Assembly (NCBI RefSeq): GCF_003514505.1
Contig: NZ_DOPX01000027.1
Span: 1 to 64,000, forward strand
Direction of reading: 5' to 3'
Length of the DNA stretch: 64,000 nucleotides
Source: Proteiniclasticum sp.
GTDB taxonomy: Bacteria; Bacillota; Clostridia; Clostridiales; Clostridiaceae
Positions 52,083-61,572 of this stretch are shown in pieces. A model generated the notes under the pieces. The model ran no database searches. It saw nothing but the letters and a program-made list of their open reading frames with translations, and had not been told where the DNA came from. The position numbers and the translations under genes are program-made. How positions within the stretch are numbered: the stretch's first letter is position 1; each line of letters opens with the position of its first letter.

Positions 52083-52871
52083 CTATTCTCTTTCTGATAG
52101 GGTCACTTGAACGGTGTCTCCAGGTTCTTTTCCAATCTTTTTCCGGATGGCTTTCTGAATACCAATGATATAACAGATGCTTCCATCCTCGTTCTTCAGC
52201 CCCATGTTGACGATACTCCCTTCATAAGGTTCACCATCGAAGGCCGCATGGACCTTTACTCTTCCCTTTTGAAACTCTTCCCGAAGATCAAAGGGAAAAA
52301 CCACATAAGCGCCATCTTTGTCAGGCACCTTTTCAATCACTGCTTCGTAGGTATAGACTTTTTTCTTGCCATTTGCGTTGGACTCATCACTTTTCTTCCT
52401 GCTTTTTTTGGAAGATTCCGCTTCCCATAGAATTTTCTCATAGGATTCCACATAGGATTCCGGTGTCCATTTTTTAAAAAGCTTTGCCAGAAGACCGTAA
52501 GGAATATGCTCTGGATTCTTCAGGCGGATACAGCTTTTTCCCATATCGAGCTTCGTTGGCACCTCTTTCTTGTATTCTTCCTCAAACCAAAGAGTAGCCT
52601 CTTTGTCTCCGTATAGCCCCATATGATAGAGGGCAATATGACCTTTCTGGACTGCCAATGAGATAAAAGGAAGAGGCTCTCCTTTTTTCACATGATACCC
52701 CTTCTCATATAAAGAAAGTGGCACCACATAAGAAATCATACCTTCCCCATACCTCATTTCAAAACCTGTGGGAAGATTCTCTTCTGCCGTTTTTAAGATT
52801 TTTTCTAAAGCGTCTCTTGTCTCTCTTGGAAGATCCTTATAAAATTCTTGTTCATCCTTAGTTCTATTCAT
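52083..52871 (-). CDS. Fusion of YdhG-like DUF1801 and DUF1905 domains
   Basis: 262 residues. The N-terminal about 150 residues match YdhG/DUF1801 (RYGEGMISYVVPLSLY, HIALYHMGLYG, MGKSCIRLKNPEHIPYGLL). A Lys/Ser-rich linker (SSKKSRKKSDES) follows, and the C-terminal 95 residues are DUF1905 (YTYEAVIEKVPDKDGAYVVFPFD, GEPYEGSIVNMG, IRKKIGKEPGDTVQVTL). Both domains exist as separate proteins elsewhere. Function unknown for either. Confidence 0.85.
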   Translation of the reverse strand: MNRTKDEQEFYKDLPRETRDALEKILKTAEENLPTGFEMRYGEGMISYVVPLSLYEKGYHVKKGEPLPFISLAVQKGHIALYHMGLYGDKEATLWFEEEYKKEVPTKLDMGKSCIRLKNPEHIPYGLLAKLFKKWTPESYVESYEKILWEAESSKKSRKKSDESNANGKKKVYTYEAVIEKVPDKDGAYVVFPFDLREEFQKGRVKVHAAFDGEPYEGSIVNMGLKNEDGSICYIIGIQKAIRKKIGKEPGDTVQVTLSERE

Positions 52872-52880
52872 TATTCACCC

Positions 52881-53291
52881 CTACTCTTCATGATTGAACT
52901 GCCAGCTGACACCAAACTGATCGATGGCAGCGCCATAGCACTTGCTCCAGAAGGTCTCCTGCAGATCCATCTCAACCCGCCCGCCTTCTTTGATCTTATG
53001 GAACTGGGCTTTCAGCTCCTCCATATCCTTGGACGTCACCATAATACTGACATTTTCTCCCACAGTCACAGGACTGCCTGGAAAAGCATCTGAAAACATG
53101 ATGAGGTCTCCCGAAATCCTCATACTGGTATGCATAATGAGTTTTTTCTCTTCTTCACTCAAGGGATAGTCACTGCTTGGGTGATCTCCAAAGGTCATGA
53201 TTTCATCTGAAACAGTCCCAAACACTTCACTATAGAACTCCACAGCTTCTCTGCAGTTGCCGTTAAAAATCAGATAAATACCTACAGCCAT
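52881..53291 (-). CDS. VOC-family (PhnB-like) protein
   Basis: 136 residues with two beta-alpha-beta units of the glyoxalase fold. IYLIFNGNCREAVEFYSEVFG and the C-terminal ETFWSKCYGAAIDQFGVSWQFN are the marks of the PhnB/3-demethylubiquinone-like group. Often annotated as glyoxalase/bleomycin resistance, but no function is shown. Starts with AAGGAGGAAG before ATG. Confidence 0.9.
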   Translation of the reverse strand: MAVGIYLIFNGNCREAVEFYSEVFGTVSDEIMTFGDHPSSDYPLSEEEKKLIMHTSMRISGDLIMFSDAFPGSPVTVGENVSIMVTSKDMEELKAQFHKIKEGGRVEMDLQETFWSKCYGAAIDQFGVSWQFNHEE

Positions 53292-53321
53292 TTTTCTTCC
53301 TCCTTCCTTTTATATCATTCA

Positions 53322-53633
53322 TTACGTTCTCATGAGCGCCACATGGTAAGGAAAAAGCTCCGCGCCCATGATGCCTGTGTAAACACCAGGATCCTCTTCC
53401 ATCCGCTTTCTTGCTTCCATTTCATTTTCAGCTTCCAGAACGACAATACCAAAGGTCTTCTCATCCATTCCTTTGGTTTTGCCCGCAAGGATCAGAATAC
53501 CCAGCTCTTTCAGTTTTTCCAGATAGGCAAAGTGCTGGTCCACCGCTCCATTCTCCTTCTCAGTCCAGTTTTCTTCAAGAAGCAGATCTTCTCTCGGTTT
53601 CAACACATAGATAAACTCCTGTTTAAGGTTCAT
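53322..53633 (-). CDS. YciI-family protein
   Basis: 103 residues, ferredoxin-like YciI fold. EFIYVLKPREDLLLE, VDQHFAYLEKLKELGILILAGKT and EDPGVYTGIMGAELFPYHVAL match the family with its catalytic His-Asp-type pair. Function in bacteria mostly unknown. Same operon as the VOC gene. Confidence 0.88.
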   Translation of the reverse strand: MNLKQEFIYVLKPREDLLLEENWTEKENGAVDQHFAYLEKLKELGILILAGKTKGMDEKTFGIVVLEAENEMEARKRMEEDPGVYTGIMGAELFPYHVALMRT

Positions 53634-53668
53634 GCCATGACTCTCCTTCGTTTATACTTCTCTAGTGA

Positions 53669-54124
53669 TTATGTCTTATTTTCTCTGTTCCAGCAGTATT
53701 TCTTATTTTTCTGGAGAGTTTCCAGCTCACAAAAGAGGCATAATCCATTGTGAGCACACCTGAGCTCTCCACAGTTTGGGCAAATCCATTTCAGGTTCTG
53801 ATTTTTTAAAAACGCCTCCATCCCCTCTACCCGGATCTCTTCCAGGTTTTCAAGCATACTCATATGATACTTTTCACGGTATCTCTTATCGAGAGCTCTC
53901 AAGTCTTTACAGGGATACTTCTCACATTGAAAACAAAACCTCACGAGGCCTTCCCCCAAAAGCCTGCATTTGTATCCCATATGAGTACAGTTTTTTCCTC
54001 TGGGAACACATCCGGGGCAGTAGGTTTTATGAAATCCTTCTTTATTCAGGTCTCCCTTGTAGAACTGATAATTGACACATAGACTGCAGTTCATGCCGCA
54101 TGGAGCGATAAGCTCCTCTTTCAT
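53669..54124 (-). CDS. DUF3795 Cys-rich protein
   Basis: About 151 residues with 14 or so Cys in pairs: APCGMNCSLCVNY, CPGCVPRGKNC, CFQCEKYPCKDL, CPNCGELRCAHNGLCLFC. The first two sets define DUF3795 and probably bind an Fe-S cluster or Zn. The last set is a zinc-ribbon-like tail. ATG54124 follows GGAG closely. Function unknown. Confidence 0.87.
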   Translation of the reverse strand: MKEELIAPCGMNCSLCVNYQFYKGDLNKEGFHKTYCPGCVPRGKNCTHMGYKCRLLGEGLVRFCFQCEKYPCKDLRALDKRYREKYHMSMLENLEEIRVEGMEAFLKNQNLKWICPNCGELRCAHNGLCLFCELETLQKNKKYCWNRENKT

Positions 54125-54196
54125 TTTTCTCCACCCCTTCAAGAAAGTAGATCACTGTAAGTCACCTGCCTCTTTATCGTCTGTTATAACAATCCT

Positions 54197-54604
54197 CTAG
54201 TGATGGTTTCCAGTCTCATGGCACCACCGGGTCATATCATAGATCAGCTTTTTATCAAGGGGCCTGTCATAGGGAAACTGAACCGCACCTTTACTGTAGG
54301 TCAGCCCTTCAAACCTTTCTTTAAAGTGTTCTATGGCCACAGGTCCCGGATACAGTCCCCAGTGGTTCTTAAAAGCGGCAAAATGGATGATGTCATGGGT
54401 TTTATAGAATGTTGGCATCTTCCAGGAAATTTTCTCATAAGCGCCTGGCACCGCAGATAAAATTGTTTCTCTGATTTCTCGAAGAAGAGGCTGAATCTCT
54501 TCCCTCTGAGAGAGAATGTAACTTTCTACTTCCTTTTTTTCCACTTCACAGACATGTCCTTTTTCCTTCTCATAGGCTGTTCCACATTTCTTACAAGTTT
54601 TCAT
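54197..54604 (-). CDS. DUF1801 protein with N-terminal zinc-knuckle
   Basis: About 135 residues. Residues 1-20 form a CKKCG...HVC Zn-binding element, followed by a DUF1801/YdhG domain (AYEKISWKMPTFYKTHDIIHFAAFKNHWGLYP, KGAVQFPYDRPLD). This is the second YdhG-type gene in 2.5 kb. ATG54604 is chosen since the GTG at 54613 overlaps the AGGA ribosome site. Confidence 0.87.
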   Translation of the reverse strand: MKTCKKCGTAYEKEKGHVCEVEKKEVESYILSQREEIQPLLREIRETILSAVPGAYEKISWKMPTFYKTHDIIHFAAFKNHWGLYPGPVAIEHFKERFEGLTYSKGAVQFPYDRPLDKKLIYDMTRWCHETGNHH

Positions 54605-54770
54605 ACACTGCACATCCTTTTATCTAGTCAGGTCACTTGAGCATCTGTACTCTTTCAGCACACTTCTTATGCTCAATATACTGGAATCTGAAGGGACATT
54701 CAATGAAGCTTTCAACATACTAGAAGATGTTCTCAGAAAATTCAAATTCCGTCCAAGTAATGAGAATAAA

Positions 54771-54779
54771 TGATATAAT
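54771..54779 (+). promoter_or_regulatory. Extended -10 promoter of Mga-like regulator gene
   Basis: TGATATAAT at 54771-54779, about 38 bases before the start codon; no clear -35. Confidence 0.65.
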
Positions 54780-54816
54780 TCTAGTAATGTTCACGATATA
54801 GGAGGAGATCTGTATA

Positions 54817-56262
54817 ATGAGAAAAATACTAGACACTGCCCACCAAAGGCGTATACGACTTTTGGAAATTCTCCTGTCAAAGAATGAGTACGTCACCATG
54901 GGTACTCTTGCCAAGGAAGTGGAAGCCAGCGAACGGACCGTGGCGGAAGACCTCACCCAGCTGAAAGTAAAGTACAGTGATGAGCTTCATATGGAGATCT
55001 CCAGGAAAAATGGAGTTAGGCTCATCCACCCGAATATTGCCAGCGTTAGTCTTATATTCCGTGACACCTTCCAGGAGTCTGTAGCCCTCATGTGGCTGAA
55101 AGAGCTGCTCCTTCATCCCTATCAGTCTATGGAATACTATGAAGAAAAACTCTTTGCCAGTAAATCCACACTGCTGAGGATGATGCCTAGAATCAACCAT
55201 TTTCTTGATGACTATGATATGAGATTTGAAGTCAAAGGTGGCCTCTACCGTATCCTTGCCAAGGATGAAGGATTTCTTCGGGACTTCTACGCCAGTTTTC
55301 TCCTCGAACTCTATGGGTTGAATCTCAAAGAGTATGACATTTCTTTAGATCTTTCTGTTCTTTCAAAAATCACCTTGGCCAATCTAAAAAACGCAGTCCC
55401 AAAAGAGCATCTTGCCTGGATAGCCCAAGATGACCTTTCCCTCGTTTATCGGATGATGTTTTACCTGGTCTCTCTCATACGCGAAGAGCATGGTTTTTCC
55501 ATGAAGTCCGAGTATCCTCTGGAATTGGAGCTCGATTCGGAAGATTTTGCTGCCCTTAAACAGCACTTCCCAAGAGTGACCAGGGAAAATCTCCGTGGTA
55601 TCCATGAGTATCTTTATCTTCAGCAAAACGGCTTCCATAGTGAGCAAGAGAAGCAGCAGGTAACAACAGAAGTTTTAAGATTCATTGACAGGTTCACCCA
55701 AAGATTGAACTACCCCACCTCATCGGAACAAAAAGACCGGTTCCTCTTTGTTGTTCTCAGCATCTATTTTAAAGTAAAGCAAAGAACAAAAGACACTTCC
55801 CTTCTCTTTGACAGAGTCTACTATTTTTCTGAAAGCTTGAGCAGGGAAAATCCTTTCCTCTATACTGTGGTAAAAGAGGAGCTGGGTACCCTATCCCACA
55901 ATCTGGAGTTTGACCTAACAGAAAATCTGCACAACATCCTCTTCTGGCTGCTTCTTGTAGAGCCTTCTCTGGCAGGAGTTTCCAGAAGAAAAACTGCTCT
56001 TCTCCTTTCTGATTTTGGTACCCCTCACAAGCTTTTTCTCAAGAACAGATTGGAGCATTTCTTCAGCCGCAGCACCCTTGAACTCTTGGTGGATCTTCCC
56101 ATGGATTTTTCACTTCCGGATGCGTCTGCTTTGAAAAAATACGATATCATTCTCACTACATTGCCAGATACTACTCTTCCTCATCCCTTCGTACAAGTCA
56201 TTGGAGACCTCTGCTCCATGGAGGATTGTTTTGAAATTTACGAAAAACTGAAAGATAGCTGA
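54817..56262 (+). CDS. Mga/AtxA-type transcriptional regulator
   Basis: 481 residues. Two helix-turn-helix domains at the N-terminus (QRRIRLLEILLSKNEYVTMGTLAKEVEASERTVAEDL, then the ESVALMWLKELLLHPYQSM and SKSTLLRMMPRINHFL Mga domain), a helical PRD-like middle and a C-terminal EIIB-like domain (TALLLSDFGTPHKLFLKNRLEHFF, KKYDIILTTLPD). This is the build of AtxA/Mga virulence and carbon regulators. PRD His residues were not assigned. Single gene between a promoter and terminator; targets unknown. The ribosome site is GGAGGAG. Confidence 0.85.
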   Translation: MRKILDTAHQRRIRLLEILLSKNEYVTMGTLAKEVEASERTVAEDLTQLKVKYSDELHMEISRKNGVRLIHPNIASVSLIFRDTFQESVALMWLKELLLHPYQSMEYYEEKLFASKSTLLRMMPRINHFLDDYDMRFEVKGGLYRILAKDEGFLRDFYASFLLELYGLNLKEYDISLDLSVLSKITLANLKNAVPKEHLAWIAQDDLSLVYRMMFYLVSLIREEHGFSMKSEYPLELELDSEDFAALKQHFPRVTRENLRGIHEYLYLQQNGFHSEQEKQQVTTEVLRFIDRFTQRLNYPTSSEQKDRFLFVVLSIYFKVKQRTKDTSLLFDRVYYFSESLSRENPFLYTVVKEELGTLSHNLEFDLTENLHNILFWLLLVEPSLAGVSRRKTALLLSDFGTPHKLFLKNRLEHFFSRSTLELLVDLPMDFSLPDASALKKYDIILTTLPDTTLPHPFVQVIGDLCSMEDCFEIYEKLKDS

Positions 56263-56290
56263 AAAGAAGGGGCATTTGTCTCCTTCTTTT
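56262..56290. terminator. Terminator after Mga-like gene
   Basis: 11-base arms with one G-T wobble (56262-56272, 56280-56290), A-rich on one side and T-rich on the other, serving both convergent genes. Confidence 0.88.
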
Positions 56291-56308
56291 CTATTGTCTC
56301 ATATTTCA

Positions 56309-57496
56309 TCATGGTCCCAGGACCTTCATTTCTTTGATTTCCATCCACTCCACTGCTTCATCCTCCAAAAGGACAAGAAGATCCTCCACCGTTCCTTCAA
56401 GAAGCACCCCATAGGAGTGTACACCATATTCTTCTACGTAAGCTGCAGATGCTTCCAGGACTTCAGACTCTTTCAGCCTTTCGAAAAGAACTGAAATCTC
56501 ACTTTTCCGATCCAGTGCAAAGTACAGCAGAGCTTTATAATGCTTTTCATAACCTTCCGCTTCCAGTGAAGCCCCATCTTGGCTTCTTTCTCCTGGCTGA
56601 ACCAGCCATTCCAGAAGATGAAGCCCAGGGTATTCTTTCAGCAAGGTCTCATCTGCGAAAAGATGAGCGCTTCTTCTGCTTCCCAGAGGAGAAAATCCTG
56701 TGATGAGGGAGGGTGTCTGGACTCCCTGTCCGTTTTCAACCGCCACCCACTGCAGGCAGATATCCTCATACTTTGTCTGGAACTCCCTCAGCTCTTCCAT
56801 GGAGAGACTATTCTTAAAAAGAACTGAAACACTGCCATAGTTTGTGCTGGCGAGACCAGATAGCAGTTCATGGATATCTTCTCTTTGCTTTCTGGACTCC
56901 TTCTCTTCTCTCATGATCTCAAGCGGTGTGATAAATAACGGCTCTCTGTCATAAAGAGAATTCAGTGTTTCTACCACACTGCCCCGCACTACTTTATTCT
57001 CTGTAACAAGAGAGTTCTGATGAAACAGATCTGTTATGCTGTATCTCATCTGATAACTGCCAAATCCTTTGGATTCCACATAGACTGAACTGGATGCATA
57101 TTCCGGCATGGTCAGTTCAGAAAGAACCGCAAGATCTAGAGACACATCTCTCTCCACAGAGCTTAGGCTTTCATTCATGGGGTTATAATAGAGGGTAGAT
57201 ACCAGAGGTGACAGCCCATAGAAAATCAGTCCCAGTAGAAGCAGTGAAAGCAGTGCCCCTTTCAGCATGACCTCCCGTAATCTCTTTTTTACAAGTTTCT
57301 CCACAGCTAGCGCCTCTTTTTTTACCGGTTCACCCGTCTCCTCTTCCGCATCCGTATCACGAAACTCGTCTTCCAAATACTGGGAAAGTGCCTCAAAGCG
57401 TTCCAGCTCCTCTTCCACCTGCTGCCTTTCCTCAACTGTGGCAGCTCCCTCTTTATACTTAGTGAACAACTCTTTATAGCTTTTCTTCATTTTCAA
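56309..57496 (-). CDS. Anti-sigma factor with Sigma_reg_N and Sigma_reg_C domains
   Basis: 395 residues. The cytoplasmic N-terminus (about 1-75) begins with KSYKELFTKYKEGAATVEERQQVEEELER, a zinc-free anti-sigma helix set, one membrane helix lies at about 80-102 and the remainder is extracellular with the segment HLLEWLVQPGERSQDG near 275 and VLEASAAYVEEYGVHSYGVLLEGTVEDL near the end. It overlaps the sigma gene by about 22 bases, the usual sign of a sigma/anti-sigma pair. Confidence 0.87.
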   Translation of the reverse strand: MKMKKSYKELFTKYKEGAATVEERQQVEEELERFEALSQYLEDEFRDTDAEEETGEPVKKEALAVEKLVKKRLREVMLKGALLSLLLLGLIFYGLSPLVSTLYYNPMNESLSSVERDVSLDLAVLSELTMPEYASSSVYVESKGFGSYQMRYSITDLFHQNSLVTENKVVRGSVVETLNSLYDREPLFITPLEIMREEKESRKQREDIHELLSGLASTNYGSVSVLFKNSLSMEELREFQTKYEDICLQWVAVENGQGVQTPSLITGFSPLGSRRSAHLFADETLLKEYPGLHLLEWLVQPGERSQDGASLEAEGYEKHYKALLYFALDRKSEISVLFERLKESEVLEASAAYVEEYGVHSYGVLLEGTVEDLLVLLEDEAVEWMEIKEMKVLGP

Positions 57497-57959
57497 GACT
57501 CCCTTTCAGTTTATTCCGTGCCCGCATAAGCTTCATCTTCACTCCGGGTTCTGTAGCTCCTTTCATTCGAGCAATCTCTCTTACAGAGAAATTGGAGAAG
57601 TAGTATAGAACAAGCAGTTCACTATACTCTTCTGGAAGGAGAAGAATTTTCTCATAAAGAACCATTCGTTGCTCTGTCTTTAGAAGCTGCGTCAATGGAG
57701 ACTCTTCCACAGGAACCTCTATACTTTCTATAAGCACCCATGGTTTCTTTCTTTTCTCATCAATGTATAGATTTTTGAGAACTAGAAACAGCCAGTATTT
57801 CAGCTTTTCTTCCTTCATGTCAAAGCTCACAAAAGCTCTGTAGAATGTTTCGCTGGTCAGATCCTTCGCCTGCTCCTCATTTCTGCACAGAGAATGGGCA
57901 TATAAGTAGAGTTCACGATAATGCATCCCGTAGATTTTTTCCATATCCTTCTTCTGCAC
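57474..57959 (-). CDS. ECF-type sigma-70 factor
   Basis: About 161 residues. Region 2 spans YRELYLYAHSLCRNEEQAKDLTSETFYRAF and region 4 spans LPEEYSELLVLYYFSNFSVREIARMKGATEPGVKMKLMRARNKLK. The start is uncertain: GTG57977, GTG57959 and ATG57944 are in frame. GTG57959 is preferred because AGAGG lies about 10 bases upstream. It directs RNA polymerase to stress genes when released by the membrane-bound anti-sigma factor encoded downstream. Confidence 0.87.
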   Translation of the reverse strand: MQKKDMEKIYGMHYRELYLYAHSLCRNEEQAKDLTSETFYRAFVSFDMKEEKLKYWLFLVLKNLYIDEKRKKPWVLIESIEVPVEESPLTQLLKTEQRMVLYEKILLLPEEYSELLVLYYFSNFSVREIARMKGATEPGVKMKLMRARNKLKGSLENEEKL

Positions 57960-58012
57960 AGCAACACATCCTCTCACCCTATATACGTTCTAAATCTGAA
58001 AAGGTAACGCTC

Positions 58013-58288
58013 TTACTTCGGATTCTTTATAGAATCCTCTGCTTTCGTAAGATCAAACCTGAGATCGCCCACTTCTTTTCTCAGCTCCTTTATTTTCTGT
58101 AAATCCTCTTCTTTGGAAAACGGGTGTCCATTTCTTTCAGCTTCTTCTGCAATCTGAAGCGCAGCAACCTTGGAGAGTTTTTCCATATAACTATCAACTA
58201 TATCTACATAATTCACTTCTCCACTCTTCACGGACTCCTCCACCTTTCTCATCATTTCCTCGAGATAGTTCTCTATATTCCTGTTCAT
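58013..58288 (-). CDS. Small coiled-coil protein of unknown function
   Basis: About 91 residues, highly charged and helical (ENYLEEMMRKVEESVKSGEVN, LQKIKELRKEVGDLRFDLTKAEDSI). No signal or membrane segment. It lies 35-70 bases upstream of the ECF sigma gene and may be cotranscribed with it. ATG58288 has AAGG 7 bases upstream; the ATG at 58306 has none. No family recognised. Confidence 0.65.
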   Translation of the reverse strand: MNRNIENYLEEMMRKVEESVKSGEVNYVDIVDSYMEKLSKVAALQIAEEAERNGHPFSKEEDLQKIKELRKEVGDLRFDLTKAEDSIKNPK

Positions 58289-58367
58289 CTCGTAACCTTC
58301 TTTCATCAGTGTTTTCTACTCTAGTTTACGTGAACTCTAAAACGGATGCCATAGTCTTCTAAAAAAG

Positions 58368-58401
58368 AGTAAAGGAGAAATCTGAAGACTTCTCCTTTAC
58401 T
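58368..58401 (-). terminator. Terminator after chemotaxis receptor gene
   Basis: Perfect 12-bp arms AGTAAAGGAGAA and its complement; the minus strand continues in TTTTTT. Confidence 0.92.
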
Positions 58402-58419
58402 GCACTTGATTTCTATTTC

Positions 58420-60423
58420 TTATGCTTTCAGCTTGCTGAGTTCTGTCTGAATCTTGGAAATCTCCTTATTGAGAGCTTCCATCTCCTCTCCAATCTCTGT
58501 TATGCTTGCATACTGCTCTTCTGAAGAGGCACTGATCTCTTCTGTAGATGCCGCCGCTTCCTCACTGACTGCCGCCATGGACTCTAAAGAGACAATGAGC
58601 TCATTTTTCAGTGTATCGATGGTTCGGGTTTCTTCTATGAACGTCGTGAGGATCGATTCCAAGGCATGGACATTCTGATCCACCTCGTCAAAGACCACCA
58701 CGGTTTCATCAAGGCTTCCCTTGGCTGAGTCCACAGAGCTTTGGGTTTCTTCCACAGTTTTTGTAGTGATACTCACAACAGACACGATATTGTGGATGAT
58801 GCTGTTGATTTCTTCTGCAGATCCTGAAGACTGCTCCGCAAGCTTTCTGATTTCCTCTGCCACCACTGAAAAACCACGGCCCGCTTCTCCAGCTCTAGCT
58901 GCCTCAATGGACGCATTCAGTGCCAGAAGGTTCGTCTGGTCCGCAATGCCTTTGATGGTGCCAAGAATGTTCTCGATGGATTTGGAGCTTCTTCTCAGCT
59001 CCTCCACATTGGCTGCCACTTCTCCCGTGTTTTCCACGGTCTTTCGGAAGACTTCCTGCAGGCTGCCAATTTTTCCTCTGCCTTCTGTGTTGGAACGGAC
59101 CATCGCCCCTGATATCTCCTGGGCCTCAGAAAGACGTCCAGTGATCTTCTGGATGCTCTTTCCAAGATCCTGTCCTGCAGAAAGTCTTTCATTGACTCCT
59201 GTAGCTGTCTCCATGGCCCCTTCAGCAATCTCCTCCACAGCCTTGGTCACTTCTCTGCTTGCAGAAAGGAGTCCTTCCACATTGTTCATGACATTGTCTG
59301 ACGCGCTGGTCACCGAAGCGAAACTTGAAACGGTTCCTTTGATGAGCCTTCGGATGTTTTCCGTCATAAGACCAAACTGTATGCTGGCAAGACCGATCTC
59401 ATCTTTAGACTTGTAACCCATCTCCGCAGTAAAATCTCCCTGTCCTACTCTCTCCATGGCTTTCTCCATGAGTCCCAGAGGCTTTGTCACCCATCTGCTG
59501 AGAACCAAAGAAATAACCGCAAGAAGAATCCCGATGGATAATACCACTGCAACGATATTATTGATGAGATTGTTTCTTGTGATGGTCATAATTTCGGCTC
59601 GTGGATAGGTCACAAGGTAGGTTCTTTCTTCTACCTCCTTCGCCATAGCATAAAACGGCTTATCCCCTACAGTCACCTCATGCAGCGTATCTTTTTCTGA
59701 CAGAACAGGTGCCATCCATGGATTATCGGAAGAAGTCTTGCCCACGAAGCTTTCATCCTTGTCATATAGAATGACTCCGTTCTGATCTAGAATCACAGCA
59801 AATCCACCATTGCCGATATCAAGGGCTGCGATGGTGCTCTGTAAATCCAAGGCCTTCAGAAGTTCCTGCACTGCTTTTGGCTCCAGCCCAATCTGCACCA
59901 CACCAGGAGCATCTACTCTGGAAACACCGATGTACTGGAATAATGTGCCATCGGTTCCACGCTCTGTCGGTTCCTGTGCAAGGCTTCCTCCATTCATATC
60001 AATCAGTGTCAAAAACGGTTTTGTCTGATCTGAGCCCGCAAAGTCAAAGCCATAGAAATCACTGATATTTCCATACTGCAGTACTCCATTTTCGTCTGTG
60101 ATGTGTATCTCGTCGACACCCAGTGCTTTCGCCAAAGTAACCAGTTTCTCCTGTTCCAGATAGTCTGGATTAGACGCAATGATCTCCGCTACGGTTCTGG
60201 TTAAGGCGATATTTTTATCGTTCAGCGCATTTTTCGTGATTTCTACCACTTCATCCGCCGAAATATGTTCGTTTTCAAGATTCTCAATCTGATCCTCCAG
60301 CTGCATGACGATGACCTTCTCCAAGGATCTGCTGGTGGAAATCATGCTCACTAGAGCCTGGGCTCCTATGGCCAGAACAATGATGATGCTTGTGACAAAT
60401 ACAATTTTCCCTTTTAACTTCAT
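58420..60423 (-). CDS. Methyl-accepting chemotaxis protein with dCache-like sensor
   Basis: About 667 residues. Membrane helix near 5-25, an extracellular double-Cache-like sensor of about 265 residues ([49 protein letters not shown]), a second helix near 300-320, a HAMP domain and the signalling domain with hairpin tip [36 protein letters not shown]. The ATG at 60423 has AAGGAG upstream. It transmits ligand binding to CheA/CheW, not in this window. A sigma-D-like promoter lies in the leader. Confidence 0.93.
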   Translation of the reverse strand: MKLKGKIVFVTSIIIVLAIGAQALVSMISTSRSLEKVIVMQLEDQIENLENEHISADEVVEITKNALNDKNIALTRTVAEIIASNPDYLEQEKLVTLAKALGVDEIHITDENGVLQYGNISDFYGFDFAGSDQTKPFLTLIDMNGGSLAQEPTERGTDGTLFQYIGVSRVDAPGVVQIGLEPKAVQELLKALDLQSTIAALDIGNGGFAVILDQNGVILYDKDESFVGKTSSDNPWMAPVLSEKDTLHEVTVGDKPFYAMAKEVEERTYLVTYPRAEIMTITRNNLINNIVAVVLSIGILLAVISLVLSRWVTKPLGLMEKAMERVGQGDFTAEMGYKSKDEIGLASIQFGLMTENIRRLIKGTVSSFASVTSASDNVMNNVEGLLSASREVTKAVEEIAEGAMETATGVNERLSAGQDLGKSIQKITGRLSEAQEISGAMVRSNTEGRGKIGSLQEVFRKTVENTGEVAANVEELRRSSKSIENILGTIKGIADQTNLLALNASIEAARAGEAGRGFSVVAEEIRKLAEQSSGSAEEINSIIHNIVSVVSITTKTVEETQSSVDSAKGSLDETVVVFDEVDQNVHALESILTTFIEETRTIDTLKNELIVSLESMAAVSEEAAASTEEISASSEEQYASITEIGEEMEALNKEISKIQTELSKLKA

Positions 60424-60588
60424 CAGAAATTTTCTCCTTCGTATACTAGAATGAGCTACCAAAACTGGTGCAATGGTCTTTCTAAGAATCCACGCTGATT
60501 CTTATTCTCTGTCTTTCCCTGCTGTCCCGTTCCGTCCTTACTCCCCCCAAAAAATTCCAACTTCACTTCTTTAACTCCGTCCAGTGAA

Positions 60589-60627
60589 ATCAGGTGATAT
60601 CATCTTTTTCGGCATATTTCACCTGAT
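60589..60627. repeat. Inverted repeat in the leader of the chemotaxis receptor gene
   Basis: Perfect 9-bp arms ATCAGGTGA (60589-60597) and TCACCTGAT (60619-60627) around the candidate sigma-D -10. Could be an operator or mRNA stem. Confidence 0.6.
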
Positions 60628-60632
60628 ATTAA
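60606..60632 (-). promoter_or_regulatory. Sigma-D (flagellar) promoter candidate
   Basis: Minus strand: TTAA (60629-60632), 15-base spacer, GCCGAAAA (60606-60613), against the known TAAA-N15-GCCGATAT. Fits a chemotaxis gene. Confidence 0.45.
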
Positions 60633-60714
60633 GTCTTCACTTGTGTATAATTTAGTGACACTGCTCTCACTTTCTGCGGCCTTCACTTATTTTCAGCATG
60701 AAAACAAAAAAATA

Positions 60715-60745
60715 GAAGCACTCCTGTGACACACGGGAATGCTTC
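60715..60745 (-). terminator. Terminator after alarmone synthetase gene
   Basis: 14-base arms with a mismatch and wobbles (GAAGCACTCCTGTG against CACGGGAATGCTTC); the minus strand ends in a T tract. Confidence 0.85.
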
Positions 60746-60769
60746 ATATTCCTATTATGATTTTTACTT

Positions 60770-61468
60770 CTAAGGCTCCAGATGCTTTTGCTTTTCTACA
60801 CTCTTTCTGATGGCATCCATACGTAGGTCAAGATCAGCGCTGATCCTTGCGCACTCCGTGAGTTCCTCCGCCATTTCCTTGGTGAAGTAGCTGTTTTTCT
60901 TATACCTCAGCTGATGTTCAAGAGATGCCCAGAAATCCATGGCGATGGTTCTCAGCTGCACTTCCACCTTCATCATTTTCTTTTCCTTGGCAAGAAAGAT
61001 CGGAATCCCGACAATCAAATGAAGACTTCTGTAGCCATTGGGCTTTGGATTCTTGATATAGTCTTTTTCTTCCAGAAGCACCAGATCATCCTGGCGGATG
61101 AGTGCATCTCTCATGGCATAGACATCCTCTGGAAAAGAACAGATGACCCTGACCCCTGCTACATCCATGAGATGCTCTTCGATATTCTCCATGGACAGAG
61201 GATGACCTTTTCTCTCCAGCTTTCCGATGATGGACGGCATGGATTTCAGTCTTTTCTTGATGCTGCTGATGGGATTATGGTCCATTTCCCAAGAGAATTC
61301 CTCATTAAGGACATTCAGCTTGGTCTCAATCTCCATCATGGCACAGCGGTAATAAGACATGAGCCTTGCTACTTCTTTAGACTTTTTTTGCACCCAGATC
61401 AGTGTGTCCTCATCGATCCTCTTTATATATTTCTCCATTTCACTGAGTTCATTATTTGCAATCCGCAT
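60770..61468 (-). CDS. Small alarmone synthetase, RelQ/YjbM-like
   Basis: 232 residues. RelA/SpoT synthetase fold with KKRLKSMPSIIGKLERKG, DVAGVRVICSFPEDVYAMRD, KPNGYRSLHLIVGIP and KVEVQLRTIAMDFWASLEHQLRYK, all typical of small (p)ppGpp synthetases. There is no hydrolase, TGS or ACT domain. Makes (p)ppGpp from GTP/GDP and ATP. Single gene, AAAAGGAG before ATG61468. Confidence 0.92.
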   Translation of the reverse strand: MRIANNELSEMEKYIKRIDEDTLIWVQKKSKEVARLMSYYRCAMMEIETKLNVLNEEFSWEMDHNPISSIKKRLKSMPSIIGKLERKGHPLSMENIEEHLMDVAGVRVICSFPEDVYAMRDALIRQDDLVLLEEKDYIKNPKPNGYRSLHLIVGIPIFLAKEKKMMKVEVQLRTIAMDFWASLEHQLRYKKNSYFTKEMAEELTECARISADLDLRMDAIRKSVEKQKHLEP

Positions 61469-61572
61469 CCGTTTTCTCCTTTTGATCTATTCATAATGAA
61501 TATTATATGCTAAAAAGCTAAAATTAGATTAAAGCAGACACATGCAGCTGAAAAGGGATCTTTTATTTCATC

